NCBI RefSeq assembly: GCF_934725225.1
Contig: NZ_CAKVAM010000005.1
Span: 62,001-126,000 of the forward strand
Source: an uncultured Treponema sp.
GTDB lineage: Bacteria; Spirochaetota; Spirochaetia; Treponematales; Treponemataceae
DNA length: 64,000 nucleotides
Reading direction: 5' to 3'
Shown here one piece after another: positions 33,230-40,464 of this stretch. Numbering within the stretch: the first letter of the stretch is position 1; each line of letters opens with the position of its first letter. The notes below the pieces were generated by a model that saw only the letters and a list, made by a program, of their open reading frames with translations, searched no databases and was not told the DNA's origin. Both the position numbers and the translations under genes were made by a program.

Positions 33230-33261
33230 GAAAGAAAATATAATACTTGCGAGGTGTTTTT

Positions 33262-33483
33262 ATGACAAAATTAGGTGCGTTTGCTATTGGTGTTGCGGTT
33301 GGCGGAGTAACTCTTGCCTTGGTAAAAACAGCTGGATTCAAAAAAGTCTGCTCTAAAGTTATCAGCGCAGGAATGCAGCTAAAAGATGACGCTGCTTCTT
33401 TTGTTGAAACTGTAAAAGAAGACGCGGAAGATATAAAGGCAGAAGCTGCTTACAATAGAAACGCAGCAAAAGCAAACGCTTAA
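33262..33483 (+). CDS. Small DUF6110-like membrane protein, candidate FezA-type
   Basis: 73 residues from ATG 33262 (AGG upstream; an in-frame TTG at 33247 is less likely). A Gly-rich N-terminal hydrophobic segment (KLGAFAIGVAVGGVTLALV) is followed by an amphipathic helical tail (LKDDAASFVETVKEDAEDIKAEA). The layout matches DUF6110-type proteins that accompany HMA_2 P-type ATPases. Small membrane proteins of this shape occur in fez operons, where they help make iron-storing vesicles. Naming it FezA-like is inference from size, position and the adjacent ATPase. Confidence 0.6.
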   Translation: MTKLGAFAIGVAVGGVTLALVKTAGFKKVCSKVISAGMQLKDDAASFVETVKEDAEDIKAEAAYNRNAAKANA

Positions 33484-33528
33484 ATTGCTTACCTTGAATT
33501 TCGAGTTTTGATAAAATATCACTTAAGT

Positions 33529-33601
33529 GTCATTCCCGTGCTAAGACACGGGAATCTGTTGTAGCATTTCAATAGATTATCGGGTCAAGCCCGATAATGA
33601 C
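33529..33601. repeat. REP-like palindromic element inside the operon
   Basis: A 73-bp unit bounded by GTCAT and ATGAC contains two perfect 9-bp stems: ATTCCCGTG/CACGGGAAT (33532-33555) and ATTATCGGG/CCCGATAAT (33576-33598). The composition is more GC-rich than its surroundings. The structure resembles dispersed REP/MITE-type elements known from several bacteria. It separates the small membrane protein gene from the ATPase gene and could affect transcript processing. Confidence 0.75.
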
Positions 33602-33639
33602 AGTAAAATTTAAAAATATCTTTTTAAAAAGGGATTGCA

Positions 33640-35712
33640 ATGGATTTTCAGATTTCGCACAGTCTTCCGGGCAGAGTAAGGCTTAGATATGAACGTCATA
33701 TTCTGTCTTTGCGTCAGGCAATGCTTGTGCAGATGCTTGTTGGTCTTCAAGAAGGAATAATTTCTGTTTCTGTTAATACAGTTTCAGGAAGCATTCTTAT
33801 TGAATACAAAGATACTTCCTTGGAAACAGTTCTTTCGTATATAAAGGCTCTTGATGGAAAGTATCTTGATGATGAGAATCTGCTTTCGAGCGTTTCTGTG
33901 CCTTCTGTGCAGGAAAGTCTTTTGGAATCGTTGCTGTCCCTTACAATTGAACATTTTCTAAAAAAACTGCTTCCGCTTCCGTTGAGAAAGATAATTTCTC
34001 TTGTTTCGATTGTTCCTCGTGTTCAAAAAGGCTTGGCAAGTGTGGCGAGAGGAAAGCCATTCTGCGCGGAAACTCTTGATGCGGCTGCGATTTCTCTTTC
34101 ATATTTGACTGGCGACATCGATACGGCTGGAACTATAAATTTCCTTTTGAATATCGGCGACACTCTCGAAGATTACACAAAGCGAAAGTCCCACGACAAT
34201 TTGACTCAGTCGCTTCTTATAACTGATGAAACTGTTACAATTGTTCAGGACGGAGAAGAAAAAGAAATTTCCACGCAGCTTTTAAAGGCTGGCGATGTTG
34301 TTATTGTGCGTGCCGGCTCTGTAATTCCTGTTGACGGAACTGTTGTAGACGGCGTTGGAATGGTAAATCAGGCTTCGATGACTGGAGAAGCGATGCCTGT
34401 TCAGCGTGAAAAAGGCTCATCCGTTTTTGCTTCAACAATTCTTGAAGAAGGCGAAATAAAAATAAAAGTGAAGGCTTGCGGCGGCGAAACCAAAGTAAGC
34501 AAAATTGCAAATATGATTGACCGCTCAAATTCGCTTAAGGCTGCGAGCCAGGAAAAAGCGGAGCGTGTCGCGGACAATCTTGTAAAATACAACTTTTTGA
34601 TTGCCGGTCTTGCGTATTTCTTTACGCGCAACTTTACAAAGGCGGCTTCAACGTTGCTTGTGGATTATTCTTGCGCCATGAAACTTTCTGCTCCGATTTC
34701 AGTTCTTTCTGCCATGAGGGATTGCGCCCGGAATGGAATTCTTGCAAAAGGCGGAAAATTTCTTGAGGAATTCGCTGAAGCTGACACAATTGTGTTTGAC
34801 AAGACAGGAACATTGACAGAATCAAATCCTGTTGTAAAAAAGGTTGTTGTTTTTGGCGACAGAAATGAAAATGAAGTTCTAAAACTTGCCGCTTGCCTTG
34901 AAGAGCATTTCCCGCATTCTTTGGCGCGTGCGGTTGTAAACGAAGCTGCGTCCAGAGGATTGAATCACAAGGAAGAACACACAAAAGTCGAATATATTCT
35001 TGCGCATGGAATTGCTTCTAGCCTTGACGGAAAAAAGCTACGTATAGGAAGTGCGCATTTTATTTTTGATGACGAAAAAATTCCGCTTACAAAGGAAGCC
35101 GAGAACTGCATAAATACAATAACTGGTTGTTCCCAGCTTTATTTTGCAATCGACGGAGAGCTTGCCGCTATAATTGTAATTGAAGATCCAATCAGAAAAG
35201 AATCTTGCGCTGTGATAAAAAAACTGAAAGATTCCGGCTTTAAAAATGTGATTATGATTACAGGCGACAACAAGCACACTGCAAAAGAAGTCGCGGAAAA
35301 AACTGGCGTGACGGATTTTGTTGCTGAAGCTCTGCCTGACACAAAAGTGTCTTGGATTGAAAAACTTAAAAAAGAAGGGCACAAAGTTGTTATGGTTGGA
35401 GATGGAATTAATGATTCTCCGGCTCTTTCTGCGGCAAATGTTGGAATCGCAATGGGAAAATCAAGTTCAATTGCAAGCGAAACTGCGGATATTCTTCTTC
35501 CTGATGACGGCTTGGATTCGCTTCCAGTTCTGCGGAAAATAAGCCGCAACTTGATTTCAAGAATTCACGGAAACAACCGCGCTATAATTGGAATAAATTC
35601 TGCGCTTATTGCTGGCGGACTTGCAGGCACTATAACGCCGCAAATGGCTGCCTTGCTTCATAACAGCTCAACAGTTGCAATCAGCGTGAATGCGATGAGT
35701 TCTTTGGATTAA
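33640..35712 (+). CDS. P1B-type ATPase with HMA_2-like N-terminus and SCA motif, candidate FezB-type
   Basis: 690 residues. Residues 1-70 form an HMA_2-like domain with PGRVRLR (10-16) and no CxxC. The pump has TGEA (248-251), DKTGTLT with phosphorylated Asp387, a nucleotide-domain HS in place of the usual HP (426-427), TGD (541-543) and GDGINDSPAL (587-596). The membrane metal motif is SCAMKLSAP (344-352) instead of CPC. I associate SCA with the P1B-6 group, whose member FezB loads iron into ferrosomes. Only about six helices are obvious. Iron specificity is inference. Confidence 0.8.
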   Translation: MDFQISHSLPGRVRLRYERHILSLRQAMLVQMLVGLQEGIISVSVNTVSGSILIEYKDTSLETVLSYIKALDGKYLDDENLLSSVSVPSVQESLLESLLSLTIEHFLKKLLPLPLRKIISLVSIVPRVQKGLASVARGKPFCAETLDAAAISLSYLTGDIDTAGTINFLLNIGDTLEDYTKRKSHDNLTQSLLITDETVTIVQDGEEKEISTQLLKAGDVVIVRAGSVIPVDGTVVDGVGMVNQASMTGEAMPVQREKGSSVFASTILEEGEIKIKVKACGGETKVSKIANMIDRSNSLKAASQEKAERVADNLVKYNFLIAGLAYFFTRNFTKAASTLLVDYSCAMKLSAPISVLSAMRDCARNGILAKGGKFLEEFAEADTIVFDKTGTLTESNPVVKKVVVFGDRNENEVLKLAACLEEHFPHSLARAVVNEAASRGLNHKEEHTKVEYILAHGIASSLDGKKLRIGSAHFIFDDEKIPLTKEAENCINTITGCSQLYFAIDGELAAIIVIEDPIRKESCAVIKKLKDSGFKNVIMITGDNKHTAKEVAEKTGVTDFVAEALPDTKVSWIEKLKKEGHKVVMVGDGINDSPALSAANVGIAMGKSSSIASETADILLPDDGLDSLPVLRKISRNLISRIHGNNRAIIGINSALIAGGLAGTITPQMAALLHNSSTVAISVNAMSSLD

Positions 35713-35716
35713 AAAA

Positions 35717-36019
35717 ATGATTGTTTCAAGTTTTTTTCCTGGAAGAATCCGTTTACGCGATGAAGCTTTTAAAGACAATGATATATTTTCCGCATTGTAT
35801 TCAGCCGTGGGAAGCCATTCCGCTGTAAAAAAAATTGAGCGCAATGAAAGAACCGGCAGTATTCTTGTTGAATACATTCCTGAAAATCTGCCCATGGAAA
35901 AACTTCTTGCCTTAAAAGACGAGCTTCTTTCGCTTGGAAAACTTGCGGAATCCTACAACAAAAAAAACAAGCCCATTATTCTTGAAAAAATTCAGGAAAT
36001 TGAAAAAAAACTGAAATAA
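35717..36019 (+). CDS. Stand-alone HMA_2-like protein, candidate FezC-type
   Basis: 100 residues. The start SSFFPGRIRLRDEAF copies the HSLPGRVRLRYER N-terminus of the ATPase, and the following RTGSILVEYIPENLPMEKLLALKDEL matches its VSGSILIEYKDTSLETVLSYIKAL, so the two share a domain. It lies 4 bp after the ATPase stop without a visible ribosome binding site, implying translational coupling. No membrane segment; the C-terminal tail is basic. It probably acts with the ATPase, for example as an adaptor or metal-handling partner. Confidence 0.68.
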   Translation: MIVSSFFPGRIRLRDEAFKDNDIFSALYSAVGSHSAVKKIERNERTGSILVEYIPENLPMEKLLALKDELLSLGKLAESYNKKNKPIILEKIQEIEKKLK

Positions 36020-36021
36020 CT

Positions 36022-36049
36022 TTGCATATTTTATAGCTTTTATTATATT
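36022..36049 (+). promoter_or_regulatory. Possible promoter of the flavin reductase-rubredoxin gene
   Basis: TTGCAT and TATATT with a 16-bp spacer, followed by an ACGGAGG ribosome binding site. Confidence 0.4.
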
Positions 36050-36082
36050 TAAAGTAATTCTCTTTCTTAACGGAGGTTCTTT

Positions 36083-36685
36083 ATGGATAACAAGGCTATG
36101 TTCAATTTGTCTTATGGGCTTTTTATTTTGACTGCAAAAGACGGCGCAAAGGACAACGGCTGCATTGTGAATACTGTGGGGCAGGTTACTTCCCAGCCAA
36201 ACAGAATTTCTTTGACAGTAAACAAAGCGAATTATACGCACGATATGATTCTGAAAACAAAAGAATTCAATGTTTCCGTTTTGGCAGAAAATTCTAAATT
36301 TGAAACTTACAAGCATTGGGGATTTCAAAGCGGCAGAAATGCAGACAAACTTGAATCAATTTCTTTTAAAAGATCTGCAAACGGCCTTGTTTATATTGCG
36401 GAGGAAACAAACGCATTTTTGAGCGCGAAAGTTGTTTCTACTTTGGATTTGGGAACGCACACGCTTTTTATTGCTGATGTAACAGACGGTGAAGTTCTGT
36501 CGCAAGTTCCTTCAGCAACATATTCATTTTATCAGAACAATATAAAGCCAAAGCCAGCTTCCGCGGAAAAGAAAAAGGGCTTTATTTGCACTGTCTGCGG
36601 ATATATTTACGAAGGCGAACCTCTGCCTGACGATTTTGTTTGTCCTATATGCAAGCATCCAGCCTCGGATTTTAAGCCGCTTTAA
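36083..36685 (+). CDS. hrb: Flavin reductase-rubredoxin fusion (high-molecular-weight rubredoxin)
   Basis: 200 residues. Residues 1-150 are a flavin reductase/FMN-binding split barrel (LSYGLFILTAKDGAKDNGCIVNT, GQVTSQPNRISLTVNK). Residues 165-200 are a rubredoxin with CTVCGYIYEG and CPICKHPASDF, four cysteines for one iron. The same fusion (Hrb) in Moorella passes electrons from NADH to a flavodiiron protein that removes O2 or NO. A strong GGAGG site precedes the ATG. It follows the putative iron-compartment genes by 63 bp and may have its own promoter; oxidative or nitrosative defence in an anaerobe is the likely role. Confidence 0.88.
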   Translation: MDNKAMFNLSYGLFILTAKDGAKDNGCIVNTVGQVTSQPNRISLTVNKANYTHDMILKTKEFNVSVLAENSKFETYKHWGFQSGRNADKLESISFKRSANGLVYIAEETNAFLSAKVVSTLDLGTHTLFIADVTDGEVLSQVPSATYSFYQNNIKPKPASAEKKKGFICTVCGYIYEGEPLPDDFVCPICKHPASDFKPL

Positions 36686-36778
36686 CGAAATTTGTGTGCT
36701 TGAAATCGTATTTTAGCTGTTTTTATGCTGAAAAATTCAAAATTTTTCTAAAAAAATAATATTTTTTGCAAATTCATA

Positions 36779-36807
36779 TTGACATTTTTTTTAGGAAAGT
36801 ATATATT
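36779..36807 (+). promoter_or_regulatory. Promoter of the solitary 5S rRNA gene
   Basis: Perfect TTGACA, 17-bp spacer, TATATT, seven bases before the mature 5S start. Confidence 0.7.
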
Positions 36808-36814
36808 CTTAATC

Positions 36815-36920
36815 ACGGTAACCAAAGTGAAGAGGCAATACCCGTTCCCATCCCGAACACGGAAGTCAAGCTCTTCTACGCTGATGATACTGCTAACGCG
36901 GGAAAGTAAGAAGTTGCCGT
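36815..36920 (+). rRNA. rrf: 5S ribosomal RNA, solitary
   Basis: The core ACCCGTTCCCATCCCGAAC followed by ACGGAAGTCAAGC, the GATGATACTGC segment and CGCGGGAAAGTAAG are conserved 5S sequences. The ends ACGGTAAC and GTTGCCGT pair to form helix I. No 16S or 23S sequence is present on either side; flanks are AT-rich. About 106 nt, slightly short for 5S, so the ends may be off by a few bases. Its own promoter suggests it is expressed on its own. Confidence 0.9.
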
Positions 36921-37018
36921 ATTTTTATTTTAAACGCTTTTCATTTTTCCAATCAGTAAAAATCTTTCAGTTTTAATATTTTTCTATTCAGCGGCTCTGA
37001 AATTTTAAGAAATTCTTT

Positions 37019-37348
37019 TTAGACAGTTTTATTTGCTAGAAATCGGTTTACAATATAACTTACAGTTTCTAAATCGTAAGATGAAAGTTTGCTTAAATCG
37101 TTTATAAGGTGAATAAGTTTTGCTTGGCAGGAAGATTCTGGGATTTTTTCTGATTTTCCTGTAACAAGATAGCGGACTGAAACTCCTAGAACATCAGCGA
37201 TTTTTACAGCAAGCTCTGCGTTTGGGACATTTCCGTTGTTTATTCCAAGCGAAATTCCGCTTACTGCGAATCCTGCTTTTGCCGCAAGCTCTTTGCGTGA
37301 AATATTTTGATACTGAAGCTCATTTTCCACATTTTGCCAGAAAGACAT
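37019..37348 (-). CDS. XRE-family helix-turn-helix regulator
   Basis: 109 residues. The N-terminal 65 residues form a helix-turn-helix (ISRKELAAKAGFAVSGISLG, PNAELAVKIADVLGVSVRYL). The remainder is a short helical tail (LSSYDLETVSYIVNRFLAN) that may dimerise. It is a single gene between the 5S rRNA and a divergently transcribed lipoprotein gene, which is the most obvious target. Different from the XRE protein encoded near 5 kb. Confidence 0.85.
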   Translation of the reverse strand: MSFWQNVENELQYQNISRKELAAKAGFAVSGISLGINNGNVPNAELAVKIADVLGVSVRYLVTGKSEKIPESSCQAKLIHLINDLSKLSSYDLETVSYIVNRFLANKTV

Positions 37349-37399
37349 AAAAATAAAATATCAAAATTTTAAATATTGTACTGTTTTTTGATTAAAATT

Positions 37400-37428
37400 T
37401 TGACTTTAAATCCTTTAAATGTTAAAAT
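37400..37428 (+). promoter_or_regulatory. Promoter of the Gly/Ser-linker lipoprotein gene
   Basis: TTGACT and TAAAAT with a 17-bp spacer, about 55 bp before the ATG. Confidence 0.5.
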
Positions 37429-37485
37429 ATTAAAAACTTTTGGCCAAAGGAATTAAAATTTTTAACATTCTCAAGGAGATTTCTT

Positions 37486-38664
37486 ATGAAAAAATTTTGC
37501 ACTTTTTGCGCAAAAGCAGTACTTCTATGTCTTTTGGCGTTTTTTGTGTCTTGTTCTGGCGGTGGAAGTTCTGGTTCGGATGAGTCTGAAAATGGAGTTT
37601 TGATTCAGGCTGAAAAAAGCAAATCCGCAGATGGTGGCGTTCTTCTAAAAATTTCAAATCTTCCAAAAGTAGAAAACAGTGTAAGGATTTTATATGAAGA
37701 TGGAAGTGATGACTTGATTTATCACAATGGAAATGCTTCTGATGACTATGAGCTCGAGTATCCTTTTGTTGAGGCGGGGCAAACTTATAAATTTTATGTT
37801 GTAACAAAAGTCAATGGCAATGAAATCCCTTCCAGTAAGGCTGCTATAGTTCCAGATTCCGGCGTGGGAGAATTCCGTCTAAAAGAGCCTATAAAAGTTG
37901 ATTATTCTGATAATTGCATAAAAGTTACAAGAGGAGAATTTAAAGGTCAAATTGAAAGCAAATTCAGTCCTAAATGTCAAATTCAATTATGGGAAGATCC
38001 TGAATGGAATGGAGGTTTGGGTGAATATGAAACTGACAATTTGGACTTGAGCAAAGTATATGGCGTTAATCAAAAAGATGTTTATTACTTTATTTTGTAT
38101 TCAATCAATTATAACAATAAAATGATTCGTAGCTATCATAATTGCAACAACAATGGATGCGTAAAAGTTGATACAAGCAACGTAAAGTATAAATATGCGT
38201 ATGATGAATCTGCTTGTTCTTATTACTCTGGTGCAACTTTGGAAAATGGCTGGAGCATTGAAAGTGGTTATATTCCAACTGGCATGAATCCTGCGTCTAG
38301 CAATCAAAGTGCAAATGGAATTTCTTTTTCTATCAGCAAAGATGTAATGAGAGAATATGACAGTCGCGTATACTTTTCAACAAAAAGTGTGAAATTCAAA
38401 AAAGCTTTTGATGGTTATACTTCTGTAAAATCTGTAAAAGCAAAGGTGAATGGAACTTCTGGCAACTGGTTTGAAATGGGAATTTCTTATCAAAATACTA
38501 ACGATGAAAACAAAAGGTATGGTTGGTATTTTACTAAATTCTGCACAGGAAGCGAAAGTGAATTTGAAATTTCGACTCCTGCTTCTGGGATAAAAAATCT
38601 GCAAGTTTTCTTTGAGCCATTGGATGCAGGAAGCTATGAAGTTTCTGATATTCAAATAAAATAA
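37486..38664 (+). CDS. Lipoprotein with possible carbohydrate-binding-type C-terminal domain
   Basis: 392 residues. Signal sequence with a VSCS lipobox (about Cys23) followed by a GGGSSGSDESENG flexible linker, typical of surface-displayed lipoproteins. Residues 40-150 resemble a fibronectin-III-like module (AEKSKSADGGVLLKISNLPK, YEDGSDDLIYHNG, GQTYKFYVVTKVNG). The C-terminal 170 residues are rich in Tyr, Trp, Ser and Asn (ASSNQSANGISFSISKD, GNWFEMGISYQNTND), as in beta-sandwich carbohydrate-binding domains. Strong AAGGAG site. Polysaccharide binding is plausible for a gut treponeme but is inference. Confidence 0.65.
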   Translation: MKKFCTFCAKAVLLCLLAFFVSCSGGGSSGSDESENGVLIQAEKSKSADGGVLLKISNLPKVENSVRILYEDGSDDLIYHNGNASDDYELEYPFVEAGQTYKFYVVTKVNGNEIPSSKAAIVPDSGVGEFRLKEPIKVDYSDNCIKVTRGEFKGQIESKFSPKCQIQLWEDPEWNGGLGEYETDNLDLSKVYGVNQKDVYYFILYSINYNNKMIRSYHNCNNNGCVKVDTSNVKYKYAYDESACSYYSGATLENGWSIESGYIPTGMNPASSNQSANGISFSISKDVMREYDSRVYFSTKSVKFKKAFDGYTSVKSVKAKVNGTSGNWFEMGISYQNTNDENKRYGWYFTKFCTGSESEFEISTPASGIKNLQVFFEPLDAGSYEVSDIQIK

Positions 38665-38686
38665 AAACTTAGAAGTTGAAAAGTTT

Positions 38687-38715
38687 TCCCGGGGAATTTT
38701 CCTCGGGATTTTTTT
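38687..38715 (+). terminator. Intrinsic terminator
   Basis: TCCCGGGG pairs with CCTCGGGA (one G-U) around AATTTT and is followed by a run of Ts. Confidence 0.85.
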
Positions 38716-38747
38716 GCGTGAATAAAAATTCATTTATCTTATTTCAA

Positions 38748-38776
38748 TTGATACTATCTGAAAAAACTTGTATACT
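38748..38776 (+). promoter_or_regulatory. Promoter of the DEAD-box helicase gene
   Basis: TTGATA and TATACT with a 17-bp spacer. A leader of about 65 nt follows. Confidence 0.6.
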
Positions 38777-38848
38777 AATCAGACTCTTTATTATAGAAAG
38801 AAATTTACTTTTGTCGAAAAAATGCAATTATATTTTTAGGATTTAGCA

Positions 38849-40450
38849 ATGAAATTTACAGAATTTTCTTTACACGAAAGCCTTTTGCAGGGAATTGAAG
38901 GTGCAGGCTACGTGGATTGTACGCCGGTTCAGGAGCAGGTTTTAAAATCTTCTTTGGAAGGAAGAGATTTGTATGTTCAGTCGCAGACAGGAACTGGAAA
39001 AACTGCGGCGTATTTGACAAGCGTTATTCAGGAGCTTTTAACACGCGGAGAAGCGGCTGGAAAAAAGGCATTGATTATGGTTCCTACAAGGGAGCTTGCG
39101 GTTCAAGTTCAGGAGGAAGCTCAAAAGCTTGCAAAGTTTACTTCGCTTAAATGCGCAAGTTTTTATGGCGGCGTTGGCTATGACAAACAGGTTTCATCCT
39201 TGAAAAAAGGCGTGGACATTATGATTGGAACTCCGGGTCGTGTAATTGACTTGAACCATGGAAACCAGATGGACTTGAGTTCTGTTGCTTTTCTTGTGAT
39301 TGACGAAGCCGACAGAATGTTTGACATGGGATTTTACCCGGATTTAAGAACGCTTATAAAAGTTTTGCCTTCAAGCGAGCAGAGACAGACAATGCTTTTT
39401 AGTGCGACCTTGAATTCTTATGTAAAAAATCTTGCCTGGGAATATACGCGCAATCCAGCTGAAATTACAATCGCCGCGGAAAATATAACAGTTGACGAAA
39501 TTGCCCAGGAACTTTTCCATGTTTCAAGCGATGACAAAATGAAACTTTTGCTTGGAATTATTTCGCGTGAAAAGCCTGAAAGCCTGATTGTTTTCTGCAA
39601 CACAAAAAAAAGCTGCGAGATTGTCGCAAAACGTCTTAGAATGAACGGATTTGAAAGCGAATTCATAATCGGAGATCTTCCGCAGAAAAAACGCCTTGCT
39701 ATAATGGACAAATTTAAAGCTGGAGCTATAAAGTGCCTCGTTGCCACCGATGTCGCCGCCCGCGGAATTGACGTAAACGACCTTGCGATGGTTATAAACT
39801 ACGACTTGCCGAACGAGGCTGAAAACTACGTTCATCGAATTGGAAGAACTGCCCGCGCCGGAAAATCAGGAAAAGCATTCACGTTTTGTAGTGAGCAGGA
39901 CGTTTATTCCTTGCCGCCAATTGAGCGTTATATCGAAAAGCCCATTCCTAGCTGTGTTGCGGATGAATCCATGTTTGCGGAAGACAAAAGCGCAGGCGTA
40001 TACATAAAACTTGACAGCTACCACGAAGATTATAATGACAAAAGCGAATTTGGCCGCCGCCGAGCAGCTGAATACAATAGAAGAAATGGCAGTTCAGACA
40101 GAAGACGTTCTTCAAAAAAAGGAAGCGGACGTTATTCTTCACGCAACGAAGAAGCCAAAAAAGAATACAAGCGTGACAGACGTGTTTATATTGATGAAGA
40201 CAAACTCGCCGCAATGTCAACAGAAGAACGCATGAAAGTTTACAAGGAAAAATACGCGTCCCTTGCTTCTTCATCTTCGAATAAGCAGAAAGTTTCTTCA
40301 AAAAAACAGAGCGTTGCAAAGAAAAATTCTTCAGCGCAAAAAAATATTTCAGGCAAAAAGAATTATTCTTCAAAGCCTGCGGAATCTAAAAAATCGCCTC
40401 AGAAAAAAAGCGTGTTTGCTAGAATAAAATCCTTCTTTGGAAAAAAATAA
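38849..40450 (+). CDS. DEAD-box ATP-dependent RNA helicase
   Basis: 533 residues with all helicase motifs: Q motif (FTEFSLHESLLQGIEGAGYVDCTPVQEQ), SQTGTGKTA (45-53), PTRELA (79-84), GTPGR (127-131), DEAD (152-155), SAT (185-187), ARGID and HRIGRTARAG. The C-terminal 160 residues are highly basic and Ser/Arg/Lys-rich, an RNA-binding tail like those of RhlE/CshA-type helicases. It unwinds short RNA duplexes in ribosome assembly, decay or cold adaptation. AGGA precedes the ATG. The YbiT-like ABC-F gene follows 14 bp later, so both ribosome-related genes are likely co-transcribed. Confidence 0.93.
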   Translation: MKFTEFSLHESLLQGIEGAGYVDCTPVQEQVLKSSLEGRDLYVQSQTGTGKTAAYLTSVIQELLTRGEAAGKKALIMVPTRELAVQVQEEAQKLAKFTSLKCASFYGGVGYDKQVSSLKKGVDIMIGTPGRVIDLNHGNQMDLSSVAFLVIDEADRMFDMGFYPDLRTLIKVLPSSEQRQTMLFSATLNSYVKNLAWEYTRNPAEITIAAENITVDEIAQELFHVSSDDKMKLLLGIISREKPESLIVFCNTKKSCEIVAKRLRMNGFESEFIIGDLPQKKRLAIMDKFKAGAIKCLVATDVAARGIDVNDLAMVINYDLPNEAENYVHRIGRTARAGKSGKAFTFCSEQDVYSLPPIERYIEKPIPSCVADESMFAEDKSAGVYIKLDSYHEDYNDKSEFGRRRAAEYNRRNGSSDRRRSSKKGSGRYSSRNEEAKKEYKRDRRVYIDEDKLAAMSTEERMKVYKEKYASLASSSSNKQKVSSKKQSVAKKNSSAQKNISGKKNYSSKPAESKKSPQKKSVFARIKSFFGKK

Positions 40451-40464
40451 ATCGGAGAAAAAAA

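Noticed and set aside
33529..33601. Reading the double hairpin as an intrinsic terminator
   Set aside because: Neither stem is followed by a T-run, and the bounded GTCAT/ATGAC ends fit a repeat element better.
33640..35712. Copper exporter (CopA-type) assignment for the P-type ATPase
   Set aside because: There is no CxxC metal domain and no CPC in the membrane motif.
36779..36976. Plus-strand open frame of about 65 codons across the 5S rRNA gene
   Set aside because: It overlaps the clear 5S rRNA and its promoter, and has no ribosome binding site or recognisable protein pattern.
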